From: Tribonema minus
Lineage: Eukaryota > Sar > Xanthophyceae > Tribonematales > Tribonemataceae
Length of the DNA: 64,000 nt
Direction of reading: 5' to 3'
Assembly: GCA_017506865.1 (NCBI GenBank)
Contig: JAFCMP010000527.1
Coordinates: forward strand, 310,001 to 374,000
Part shown: positions 23,926-35,700 of the stretch, one piece after another
Position numbering within the stretch: position 1 is the stretch's first letter
Layout: the number at the start of each line of letters is the position of its first letter
Position numbers and translations under genes: made by a program
The notes under the pieces: generated by a model
What the model saw: only the letters and a program-made list of their open reading frames with translations
What the model was told of the DNA's origin: nothing
Databases searched by the model: none

Positions 23926-26900
23926 TCAGATGCCCTTGGACCACTCGTGGTTGGCAATCTCCTCATCGATTTCCTTGGCCATCTCTGGGTACGCCTTGAT
24001 CATGTCATCCACCGTGGTCTCACGCGTGGTGCGCGACTTCATCATGGTCGCCAGCAGTGCCTCCAGCTTCACCAGCTCCACCTTGGACTCCTCAACCTGT
24101 GATGTGCCACAGGGGTAGAACAGGAGGCGTTAGTTCAACTTGAGGGTTGCTTGCTGGTGTCATGCAGACGGTTGTGGCGCGAGCCTAAACCTTGCCTCAA
24201 TTTTGACAACAGTGTGTTCTCAGTGCGCATGGGACATCTGCCTGTGCCGTGTCAATGGCACATGTAGAAACTCGTGCGTCAACCTCAAGTGGTGTTAGCT
24301 TATACTTTTTTGATAAATTGTCGCTCAGGGCGCGAAAAAGCCCAGATGAATGATATCTAACTTGAAGCTTGCTGTACGGAATCTACATGTCGTGTGAAAG
24401 TCAGAAAGTGTCTCAATGACAACCACTCAGATTGTACTTTTCATTAATTCTCGCTCAGGGCGCAAAAAAGCCCAGATGATTGGCATCTAGCTGTAAAGAA
24501 TCTACATGTCGTATGACAGTCTGAAAGTGTCGCAACGACAACCACTCAAACGCCGCCGCCGCCAAATGGCATCTCGGGGTCCTCCCCTACGTCCTCCTCC
24601 AAGTGCCCCCCCCCCTGGATTCTGCAGATTGTACTTTTCGTGTTAGCTTGTACACATTAATTGCTGGCCTGTTGCAACAAGCATCCACCTTACAACAAGC
24701 ATCTGATGCACACTCTCACAACTGATTTTCGGGTCATGTACAAGCAGCAGGTACATCTGTTGACTGCGACAAGCCAACGCTGCAGATGCAGGTGGGTGCC
24801 ACAACAGCTCTCACACCGCCATTGTGGAACATGCCCAATTGCGGCCGAGCAGCAGGCATGTCAGAGCATATTCTCTGTCAGCACGTGCTGCAAGACTTCG
24901 TACCATCCTGTACCAAAACACTGGAAAAATCAAGTATCACAGCGCACAATATTTGCGCAAAGCGGGAATGCTAGCTCATTCTTGAAGGAAATACTACACA
25001 TTGTCTCAGGATGAACGCTGCTTCCACCTATTTTGGGCATGATACCTACATGCCGTCTTGTTGACATGCATGCATACCTACACGCCGTCTTGCTGACACA
25101 CAGGCAAACAGCATACCCTGCTTGCACGCACACCAGGCTACCTACATACCTGCTTGTTGACGCGCTCCATGCGCGAGGCAAACTCTATCTCAACTGCATC
25201 CATGTCAAACAGCTCCCCAACTGGCATTACCAACATACGCTGCTTGCACCAACATAATACCTACATACCCTGCTAACAACAGAAACCTACATACCTGCTT
25301 GTTGACACGCTCCATGCGCGAGGCAAACTCCACCTCCGCTGCGTCCATGTCAAACAGCTCCCCGACCGTGAACTTGCGGAATGACTTCTGGCTGGCTGCG
25401 TAGTCCTTCTCCATCAGGTCCACCACATAGGGGTCCTTCATCCGCCTAAGAAAGCATTGCAATGTTTCAGAGGGTAAAGCGGTCAGCAGCGGCATCAAAG
25501 GGTGCGGGGGCGCACCTTGTTACAGTATGTGCTCTTCAAGATGATTGGGCTGATGAAGCAGGCAGAGGTGGTGGAGTCTGCTTACACACACGGTGTACAA
25601 TGCAGGAGTCTTCCGTCGTCTCAAGAACAGTTACGATTGGCGTGCAAAAATGTTTTAAGTTTCTGCCAGTCCATTCCAGCATGAAGCTGTCCAGCTGACC
25701 CACAGTACAGGTACACCAATCACAAACAAGAGCATGTTTGTTCAATACTGCCACATCTTATACATATGCACATGCACTGTGTACTTGTTGTGCGATAGGA
25801 AAGCCCAGTCAATGGATGCCGGGGGTATGCATGCATGCAGCAAGTATAGTTGAAGTATAGTTGAAGTAGCTCCAATGCACTCGCGAATGCAGCAATTCAC
25901 AGCGTACTTGTTGCAGCACATAGCTCTAGCAACTCACTTGCGGTAGGAAGCCCAGTCGATGGGTGCGGGAGGCTCAGAGTACTTGGCCAGCTCTGCGGTG
26001 ACCTTAGCCGCATCTGTGCGCAGCTCCAACACGCTGGGGTGGGGCTTGACGGGACCCTTGAGGATGCGGTCCCTGGTGCAGTGGCATCGTGGAGAACAAA
26101 CGTCAGCTAATAAGGCCAGTGTACCATGCAGAAATGATGTGAGTCATCATGAGCAGATCGGCATGTATACCCATGATACAACGGAAAGTATGAGGCCAGG
26201 TCTGGTGGGCGTGAGGAACCTTGATGAGAATTAAGGCGTTGTCTTGGTGCATCTGCAGCAGCACAATGCGATCATTACCTGTCTGCAGGTGAAGGATTGG
26301 GGCACATGATGGCAGGGGTTTCAGTCAGCACAGCACGGAAGTGCATATGCAGAGCAGACGGGCCGCCTCTGATCTACTTCAAGTATTCACTATGCTCAAT
26401 CTGCCTACAGAAGATGTCCACAGTGTGCTGCTGCAGCAGTTGCTTCCAACCATCCACGTGTTGCTGTGTTTGCTGAATTCCCTGTCGAGCTTCCTCGCAC
26501 CCCACAAGATATGGCAGGCAAGTCACGTCCAGAGTGACGTGCTGTAAATTTCACTTCAGGCTTTTGAGCGTTCAACAGTCTGTTTAGTCTAGGTCAATGT
26601 TGCCGCTGGAGGTCAAAAGATGTGGCCTCGTGTCAGCAAGCGACCAAGTGAGAAAGCCCAAAGGCTGGTCAGACTGTGAGTGCGCGCACCATCTGGACTA
26701 GGCTTCGCGTGGTGTCATGGCGCACAAGTGATAGAAACCTTCCAGTGAGAATGCGATTATGACGTCATCAGAGGGTTAGGGTCAGGGTAAGAGTACTTAA
26801 AAGTGAGCCTCACACCTGCATACCTGGTGGCATGGGACAAAAGTTTGAAGCGGCTGCATGATGCAATATGCATGCTTATGAATGGTACATGCCTGAAGCA

Positions 26901-28054
26901 CACGCCGGTGATGGGAATGTGCACTACCATAATCTCATGGAGTCCTCTACCGTCTTTGATGAAAATGAACTTCCAAGGTGAGTAAACACCATGTAACAAG
27001 CACAAGCGTCAAAGGTGGCCGATGAACCGGTGAATTTGAAGTTCAAGTTCAGGCAGCGCGCACTCCAGGGCAGTGGACCTGAGCAGGCCAACACGCACAC
27101 GCATCAGAGTCACGCATCAGACTGCTCCCACGTAGCGTCATGCTGGAAGTGCGCGCCACAACCACTTGGTTGTCCGCGCCCTGTTTGAGCAACGGCTCTG
27201 AACTGTTTCTCTTTTTTCGTTGTCGACTTACTGTGTTGAGATGCGACATCGAGGCAAAAAAGGAAGAGGCAGGGAGATTCTGCCCCTGACTGCCCCTGAA
27301 GACAAGAAGGTTGCCTGCAACGGCACCAGGGTAGCCTGAAGCTAGCCTTCTGCCCGGCTGTAAGCCTGTCAGAATATGGCTACTGCGAGACAGATGTTAC
27401 AAGGCATTCACGCTACATAGCTGAGGCAACGTTTTTGTAGCATTCAGGATCCCGAACTCGATGTTAATGACGCGATGGCAGCAGCTTTCAGCAGCTGTGC
27501 GTGATGATCGTTTTTGCGAACTGCAGTTTGCATTATGATCGAGCAAGTGCGATACCTGCGAGGACAACAGAATAAGGGCCGCTTGAGCAGGAATACTGAA
27601 CAAAATGGAGCCAAAGCTTGTAGCAACGTGCGTAAAAAAGGCACGATACCATGCAACGGTCTCTGTCGGTATAGAGAGACCGTCCTCCTAGTTGCATTGC
27701 AGCAAGCCTGTGTGCCCCGCCTACTTGAATTGTGTACTTGATAGAGAAAGCCAACTGGTGTGCTCAGTCCACAGCCTGCAACGGCGGCGCACAATGCCTG
27801 TCCCCTGTAATACGTCGAGGTCATACAGCAGAGAGTGAAAGTAGAGAAAAAGCAGCTTGCCGCCTGTCTTGAAGCAGCGCTAGATTGGTCAATTTGTCAA
27901 TGGGGGCTGCAACTACGCCTTCGTAGCCGCTCCCATCGCTGGCGGCCTGAAGTGTTTGGGTGATTTTGACAACGTGAACAGTATCTGGCAGCTCTCACCA
28001 GTCGAAGGTCGCCGACATGTCCTTCAAGCGACGTGCACTCCTTCGCAGCGCCAT
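23926..28054 (-). CDS. ATP5PD: Mitochondrial F1Fo-ATP synthase subunit d (four exons, 170 aa)
   Basis: Subunit d is part of the peripheral stalk that holds F1 stationary in the inner mitochondrial membrane. Exons on the minus strand: 28054-27999 (MALRRSARRLKDMSATFD), 26072-25938 (PVKPHPSVLELRTDAAK, AKYSEPPAPIDWASYRK), 25445-25295 (RMKDPYVVDLMEKDYAASQK, ELFDMDAAEVEFASRM) and 24096-23926 (VEESKVELVKLEALLATMMK, ending ANHEWSKGI and TGA). All joins keep phase: TG/G makes Trp19 and AA/G makes Lys64. The xxIDWxxYRK motif followed by a long helical region is the family signature, and 170 aa is a normal length. The first intron is about 1.9 kb. The intron after the third exon carries a partial copy of that exon and a 130-bp tandem duplication. 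Identification is confident; the start is supported by the only in-frame ATG with a matching donor. Confidence 0.88.
24321..24550 (+). repeat. 130-bp tandem duplication in the ATP5PD intron
   Basis: Two units start TCGCTCAGGGCGCRAAAAAG (24,321 and 24,451) and share GAATCTACATGTCGT and ACAACCACTCA. They are diverged by scattered changes, so the duplication is not recent. Confidence 0.9.
25141..25221 (-). repeat. Partial copy of ATP5PD exon 3 with its 5' splice site
   Basis: The segment at 25,286-25,366 (the end of the exon, its donor and the first intron bases) is repeated 145 bp further into the intron. Read on the minus strand it encodes GELFDMDAVEIEFASRMERV and keeps the CAG/GTATGT junction, with mostly conservative changes. 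Shorter CAG/GTATGTAGG-like fragments continue at about 25,030-25,100. Confidence 0.88.
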
Positions 28055-28376
28055 GGTGCTGCCTTAGCTCTCCTCCCTTCGCCGCGGGAGCTCCTGCCTG
28101 TGCAGTGAAGATCAAAGGTCAAACATACATACGGTATGCATTTTTGAAACACTCATACCGTAGGTATCCGTTCCGAATCGTTCTCGGAGCCCGAGAGCGT
28201 TTTGTGATGTGGGTTCTTCTGACTGGGTTGCAGCGCTGGCGACGTACGTTGCACTGCAACTGACACTGCACCACTCCAGCACAGCGCTTATTGTGTACAG
28301 CTGCACTGAAAATTCACTCTGCAACCAACACACACAACTCAAGTTCCAGCAACGACAAGGCAGCACACCCAACACC

Positions 28377-29663
28377 ATGTCCCCATCAACCTCCTTCTTC
28401 GCTCTGGGTGCGGCTCTTCTGATGGCAACAACGGCAGAGGCGTTCGTACAAGCACCTTCCGCCATGGCACACAGGTATGTGGTGTCTGTTGTTCCTTTTG
28501 CCATGGGGATCGGCACAAATCATTGTGCGTGTTCAGCCACTGCAGCTGGACGGAGCGTGTGATGCTGCGTAGCACAGCAAGTAGTTTATCCTTACCATGT
28601 GCTGTGCTAGTCGTGTTGTTGAGACAGCCCACAGCACTGCGAGTCATAAATGCCGCGCCGTCATGCACCATGTACGTTCAGTCTTATCGCAGAGCAAGTT
28701 ACTTGATTGATTTTATCCTCTCTTGCGCAACCGCAGGCATGTCACAGCTGTACGCAGGCAGGCTCTGGCGTTGCGCATGTCTGTTGTTGAGGAGCAGGCA
28801 GTCGAAGCTGCCCCAGCGGACGTGGATGAGCAAATGGAACCAGTGCCTTTGGTGGAGGAGGAGATTGAGACACCACAGTTTGGGGCAAGCGGGTTCTTCC
28901 AGCCAAACGCTAACATGCGGTATGGTGCATCAAGGGACCAGGACGGTGAGCACTACGCTTGAGACTTCTGCATGTGTGATGTATTCACCAGGGATGTACA
29001 CAAATGGCATCTAGTCAACGCACTCGACACCCATGGGATGTACCTATGTATGGTTCTGTGCCATAGTCATCGGTGTCCACTAGACTATAGTACTGCTTGA
29101 GGGCATCTCAATTGCACTATAAAACACTTTCATCTAAGCAGGCACCACCACTGTCGGCTTGAAATATGCATGCTTTGTTGAAAAGCTCATTTCACGGATC
29201 ACAACAGATGTATGCCGATGTGTGCATTAGAAAAGAACCCCATACCGAGGTTCGGGCTATAAGTAGTGTAGTGCACCCCGGCCTCCCAGTCTGTTGTCTT
29301 GAGAGTATGCACGCCCACGTGGTCAGTACAGAGCGTTCAGCAGGCGCACCTACCTATTGACTAGACCCCCACCAACTTACAGGCGAAGCTGTAGTCTTGC
29401 CAATGGGTGCGCTGTCTTTGCCTGACAGCATGACTGATTGTTTTGAAGGCACATTTGAGTACACCTGTTCTCACCAATAACACCTCGTTTCTTCGTGGTT
29501 TCTGCTTTCAGGCAAGTCAAATGTCTGGGCCATCGAGCCGAAGATGGCCGTTGACACAGATGACAAGTCTGGCGCCCTCTCCAACGGATTCGCGGTTCTG
29601 GCAGCTTCGCTTGTGGTTGTGGCAGGAGTCATCTCCCAGCTGCCCTCTGCAGAGTACTACTAG
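28377..29663 (+). CDS. Plastid-targeted small membrane protein (three exons, 152 aa)
   Basis: Exons 28377-28474, 28737-28945 and 29512-29663 join in phase (AG/G and G/GC) and end with TAG. The N-terminus MSPSTSFFALGAALLMATTA is a signal peptide. The following AEAF-VQAPS resembles the AxA-F cleavage and transit motif of bipartite plastid presequences in algae with secondary red plastids. Next come a basic transit-like stretch, an acidic segment (VEEEIETPQFGASGFFQP), the motif GKSNVWAIEPKM, and one hydrophobic helix (NGFAVLAASLVVVAGVISQL) before the end SAEYY. This layout fits a single-helix thylakoid protein of a photosystem or antenna. I do not recognise the exact family, and there is no ExxxR chlorophyll-binding LHC helix motif. 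The motif near SNVWAIEPK should make it searchable. Confidence 0.75.
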
Positions 29664-32600
29664 TTTTGTTCTCATGACATGGCCGTTGTGTAGGGCTCAT
29701 GTACCATTAAGTGATCAGTATGGACGAACTTGCAGCGAGTGATCTTGACGCGATGACGCAAGTGCCCTTTTGGCACCATAAGGCAGGCTTTCAATGAAGA
29801 ACAGCGGAGCTTCCGCTTGTAAACACATGTACTACGCCCATGTGCCCCACATTTGCTGGGGCAAGAGAAGTGGCCGTGCTGGACAGGTACAGGCAGGTTG
29901 ACGGGTGATTGTGGCAGTGTCATATGCACCTGTAGCTTTTGGGGTGGATGTGGCCAGGAGTGTAGATGAGCCCTGCAGCGTAGCAGTTCTGAAGATTTTG
30001 GGTTGTAATATAAATACAAGCACCATTTTCGTGCCAGAGCTTGTTTCTGTTTCTCTTCTCTTTTGTTGTGAGCACGTGGTAAAATCAGTGACTGTTCTAC
30101 CCGTGCACTCACCTTACCATATGTTGAAACACCTTGAAGAGGCTAAATTGCTCAGCAGTGTGCATGTGAAAAGTGTCACTGTATTGCTTGAACAGCATGC
30201 AAAGTTTGTTGATATACACATCATGCGTAGTAGATGGGCATAAACAAAAAAAATGCGGAAGATCTGCTACTTCTGATGGGGAGAGGGAGGAGAATTCAAG
30301 GCACCAATGCTTGGAGGCAAATAATGCTCAAATTTTCACGCAGGATGCAAAGTCGATACGCGAGGGGTTGTTTGTGCAAAGTTGAGATGCGAGGGTTGCT
30401 TTATGTGGCATATGGGCATGTAGTGCACAATTTCTTTTTACCTACGCAGCTCGATGTTGTCGGTTTGTGATGTTGGAACATGACTTGCGGAGGCCCAAGG
30501 GTGCAGAATGCTGTGGGTCTTAGAACCACTCCCTACACAGCAATTTCAATCTGCACTATGCTCTACAATGTCGGATATTGGTGCTGCAACACAGCCCCAC
30601 ATTCATACTCCACGCATATCCACATCCTCTCCGCCAACTCCTGTACCAACAACATGCTTACACCGGTGACCCTCCTCATGTTATCACTTCTAGCAGTAAC
30701 GAAGTTCTTGAAGGCGATAGCGACAGATGTATGCGTATTTCTGCAAGACTTTACTTCATATATACATAAATGTGTATGAATGGTTGTTGTGTGTCCAGAC
30801 ATACCGGCGGCTGTCGACAAAACCACAGAGGTACCAAGACCTGTGTATGGAACTTGTGTTGACAACACCTGGACGCATACTGACGATGAGAGCAAAGATT
30901 GTGTGGTGGTGAGGTGGGACATGGTATATGCACGATTGTGCTCCATGCTACAAATGATATGCGAGTGATTCTGCCGTGGGCACGCACGCCCGCACCCTGA
31001 CAGTACAGTGGGAAGCTGACTGTGCCACAAATTACCTCAGTTGAGCGTAGTAGACAGCGTCGTGGCAGCCAACAACGTCGTGGCAGCTGCACTTCATCGA
31101 AGGTGCAAGTGACACACTTTTGATGGCGCAGACGTGACTTTTTAAAAGGTAAATGGTGCCTTGAAAGCGTTGCGTGCGGTGTCCAAAGATCATCCAGCGC
31201 AGCTACATATGTATATCGATCAATCAGCTATCGAACCTCACCGTTATCTCCAGCACGGATGTACGGACATGCCATTTTCAAAAAGCTGCGGAGCCTGCAC
31301 GGTTGAAGTTGGTCACGTAAGACGCAAGTTGTGAAGGAGCATACACAGAGGGGGTGTTTTACACGGTGATATACGCAGCAGCAGAGGCGTGTGGGCCGGT
31401 CTCACCATCAAGGCTACGGCACCCCGGTCGGCAAGCCGACTTTTTGATGTACGCTCCAGGATCCGACGTGCTGTTTGCCCTTGACACTGTGCGGATTACG
31501 CTGGCGCTGTAGCAGGCAGGCAGGCAAGCCGAGCAGGCGGTGGGTAGAGGCAAAGGCACTCTGCAGGACACCATCACCAGGTGAAGCAGCACGACATAGT
31601 GTTATCTAGCAAACCTTGTGTTGTTGCAAACGACACACACAAACCTTCCTGTTGCTGTTGCTGCAGCTGGAAACAACAGCGAACGTGAACTGCAATGTCG
31701 GTTGTCTCTGGATGCAGGATTGCCTAGGCGAGGCAGAACTGGGCGTGACGCCGCGATACACGTGCCTGAGGCGGGGGAGGGGTGCGGTGATTTGGTCGCA
31801 GCTGCGAGGCGGCAGCCATGCCACATCGGCTACTGGGAGGCAAAGCGCCCTCTATAGTCATCCCCAGGGATGAGTATAGTCAGGCCAGCACGGAGCTCAG
31901 CGAGGTCATCGACAGGGCAAGTGATGAACCAGTATTGTACTGTACTTCACGTGACAAAGCCCACAAAAGAGCTGCCTTCGGATCTCATCACAGTTAGTGA
32001 TTGGACGTTTGTTCTGGTTGTGCCTATGGCAGACTGGTGACTTGAATGTCTCAGCCGCAGACGGCATTTCCTGGTTAGCAGAACTGGAGCGCTCGCGTAA
32101 ATCCCTTTCGAGTTTGTGTAGCCTGGGCGCCCAGATGCAACCTTCATCAGTGTGGCCTACATCCCATGTGCGATGCATACTGTACCTGTGATCCTACAAG
32201 AGCCTGTGCAGACATGAAGCAGTGATGGCATTGCCCATGCTGCCATTGGCATCAGTGTAATCTGCGCGCTAGTGCGTCGGCAGCAGCGACTCGTGATGCA
32301 TGCTGCAACGCTGTGCACGCCCTATGGTACATAGCCATGCTTAGGTGCGCTGCTTGCAGTTTGGCCTCAGCTCGGAACGTCTCGCTTCGCGTTGCCGCAC
32401 AACCTGCACCAGTCGGGTGGGGCGGCTTTAAGGGTACAATTGGCGGGGGGCGGGGTGCAACCTTTCACACCCAACACGCTGAGGTTCAACCACCAGCTGT
32501 GTGAGGACACATGAGGCACACATGCACATATGATCTTCTACTGCACCTGTTGAACTTCCACGAGACTGTGCAATCTGCGCAATCAAGCCACCTTGGCTCA

Positions 32601-32717
32601 ATAAACCCCCGCACGCCATTCAAGCATGAGCTGAACATGCTCCTGCACATATGTCAATGCACCACGATTGCGTGTTCCACTTCGCCCACCACCGCAACTG
32701 CTTGACCTGAACCGCAG
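29664..32717. other. Long gap, possible 5' region of the kinase gene
   Basis: No exon can be proven. The kinase reading frame is open at its first identified exon (32,718), so an upstream exon carrying the start codon is expected here. The block 31,667-31,870 is open in two frames but matches nothing known. Confidence 0.4.
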
Positions 32718-35700
32718 GTGGCGCCAGCTAACAGTGCGGTGAGCGCTGACTTGGAGTTTGGTCGGCTGCTGGGGCAGGGGGGGTGCTCATTTGTGGTGGA
32801 GGCGCGGCATCGTGTCACTAGAAACCTCTATGCGGTCAAGGTACGTATGTGTGAGCGCTGCATTCACTTGACGTTTTGCTTGAAGTTTTGAGTAAACTGT
32901 GAGTGTGCCTGAGGTGCCGCACAGGCAAGGCTTGCACGGCTGTTCACAGCTTCGCTGCCGGATGCCTTTGTGCTGTGGCTCAGGAAGAGGCTGGTGCAAG
33001 GGTATGCGTGGAATGGTGTGCGTACAGACAGTACTGCTGCCTTCTACTGTGAGGGCAGTGTCTTGTGTCTACTGTGTCCATTAAAAGAAAACAAGTCAGT
33101 GTTTGCGGGTAAAGAAGGGCGTGCAGTCATGTCACAGCAACCTCAAGCCTGAACTCAAGCCTCAACGGCTGCTTGGCCGTAAGCAGCAGTGCTTGACAAG
33201 TGATCTCTACGCCGTTGCGTCAGCAAGGGCACTGCCGTAGTCAGCAGGCATCTGAAGTGTGGCGGTGTTTGGCAGCGTGTATTGCACAGTCAAAGTGGCG
33301 GGTGGGTGAGCACTGCTGTCAGCACTGCTCTGAGCGCTGCCATGGTTCCTGTGACCACATTGTGCGCATGATCGCATGCCAACGGCCTCTCTGTGGTGAT
33401 CATTTTGTGCGCATGATCGCATGACGAAGTCCTCTCAATGGTCACGGTTGTGGAAGTTGCAGGCATTTCACACCCCCAAACACGCTGGTGAGGGCGCAGT
33501 CTCATGTATGTACATGTATATGTGGAGCGGTTCAGAGAGGGGGTGTCAATTGACAGTTGAGGTATAAGGTTTCAGGTGTGTGGTGTCAGCAGTACCACAA
33601 GCGCAACATTGCTCAGCAGAAGTGCCGTTGCTTCATCAAGAGGCTATACTCGTCTGTATCATCAGCACTCCCTGATTGAGAGTCTCTGCGCTGTGGCCAA
33701 TGACAGGCCAGCATTATAGCACTTGTCGAGAGTAGTGCAGCACATGTTGAGGTTCTCTGATCATGTTGAGGTTCGGTGCCATGGTGTGGACACGTCGAAA
33801 GTTGGCAACGAATACCTTCGCTGTGACTTAGGCACTGTATGTGCTTCCTCTCGTGCGTTACTTCATACTTGTCTGACCTCCAGCAGCAAGAGCATCTCCA
33901 CTTGTGCTGCAAAACACCGGTCTAGCAGACAAGCCATGTGAACACGTTCTGCACCAGGCCTGCCAAGCTTTGTGGCATGGGCCATCTTGCTGCATTTGCA
34001 CTTGCTTGTTTGACCATCAACATCATGATTAATGTTTAGTGGTACGTTGGTAGGAACCTGTGGTCTGCCTAAGTCTAACGCAGCAGGGCATGTCATTGGT
34101 TTCCTGTGATCATGTGGCAGCATTCGTCCGTTCAGTAACAGACAGCAAAGTGAACGAGCTCGTGACACATTGGCAGTCTCACTTTTGCCGCATTCACAAG
34201 GGTCCACGATGCGCACCACTCCTTGCAAATGCTCTGATTGAAGCTTGTCTCAACTTCAAGCACCAGGCAGTGACGCTCCCGGCCCTCATTTCAGCGTCAC
34301 GTGCGCCAAAACTAACTCGTAATTCAGGTGCTGTGCTAACCTGAAAATCTTGCAGGTGTTCAACACATATGACAAGGAGAAGGAGCAGCAGCTGTTGAGA
34401 GAGCTCATAACCTTTGAGTCGGCGGCGTGTCCATGCCTGGTACGCTTCCATGGAGCGTTCCGCAGTGCGGGGAAGGTATGCAAACAAACTCGCAATGCAC
34501 ACGTACACTGTCAGACACATGCCACTATCATTAGGGGTTCTTGGTCAGTAAATTAAATTAGCACTACGCTTCGACAGCTTACACGTTGAAGGGTCCAGGA
34601 GCTTTTAAGGGGCACCTGTAGGGTGTGTGGGGGTATAGGCCTGTTACTATTGCACAGCACTGGAGAATCTATGTCTGCTACCTTTTCTGTTGTGTCGCCA
34701 GCGCATTCATTGGTGAGGGAAGAATTGGTGATGTGATATCATGGCATTCAAATGTGTCAACGCTTCTGCTCCGATATTGAAAGCTTTGAGTGCCTTTCTG
34801 GGTTTCAAATCATGCAGTGTACATACATGTAGTCTGTAGCCGAGTACAAAAGCGGTTCATGGGTGGATTTGAACTCTGTTTTGAGGTCATGTCAGCGGGC
34901 GCTGTAGCGCAGGGAATTTCCTTGTTGTGGTGGTTATGTACGAAGAATGTCTTTGTGGTCATGGATCTGCTGCTGCGCATGAGGAAATATGAGGAAGGAA
35001 GTGGCTTTGCTTCTGCGGCACTTCTAGTGTAGTAGTTTAAATCTAAGTTCACTTCAAGTTTTGTGTGTATACAAAATTCAACGTACATGTATACACACGC
35101 TAGGCATTGTCAGAACACGCTGTATTCAGTGCGATCAATCACATGACTTGATGCCAAAGTTGCAGTAGCCGGTGCATTGTGGCCACTGTTTCCCAGCGCT
35201 TGCACGTACACTTTAACGGCATGTGCTGCAGACGCGCAGGTATACATTGTAGCGTGCTGGCGTGCGATGGCCTACTTCAACGTCAACTTGTCTTGTGATT
35301 CACACAGTTTCTACTGTGGGCCCTTCCATGCGACATTCTTGAGAAGTCCTGAAGTTACATTTTCCTATCAAAGTGGGCAGTACAAGGATGGGTCAAGTAC
35401 ATGAACAGTACCTGTTGTTGACAGTGACAAAGCAAAAATGTCCTCTTGTGCACGTCAATTTCCTCAGGTGCACATGGTCCTAGAGCACATGGACTTGGGT
35501 GGGCTTCACGACGTGCTGCAGCTAACAGAGAAGTGCGGCCCTATGCCGGAGAACGTCATTGCGGCCATCTTCTATCAGGTATGTATGTATTGCAACACAT
35601 TCATTCACAAAAGTGTGGATTCATGAGTTCGTCCGCCTCAGAAACATTTTGATCGCCATGCGACTCTGTATGACCCATACTATATGCCAGCACATATGCC

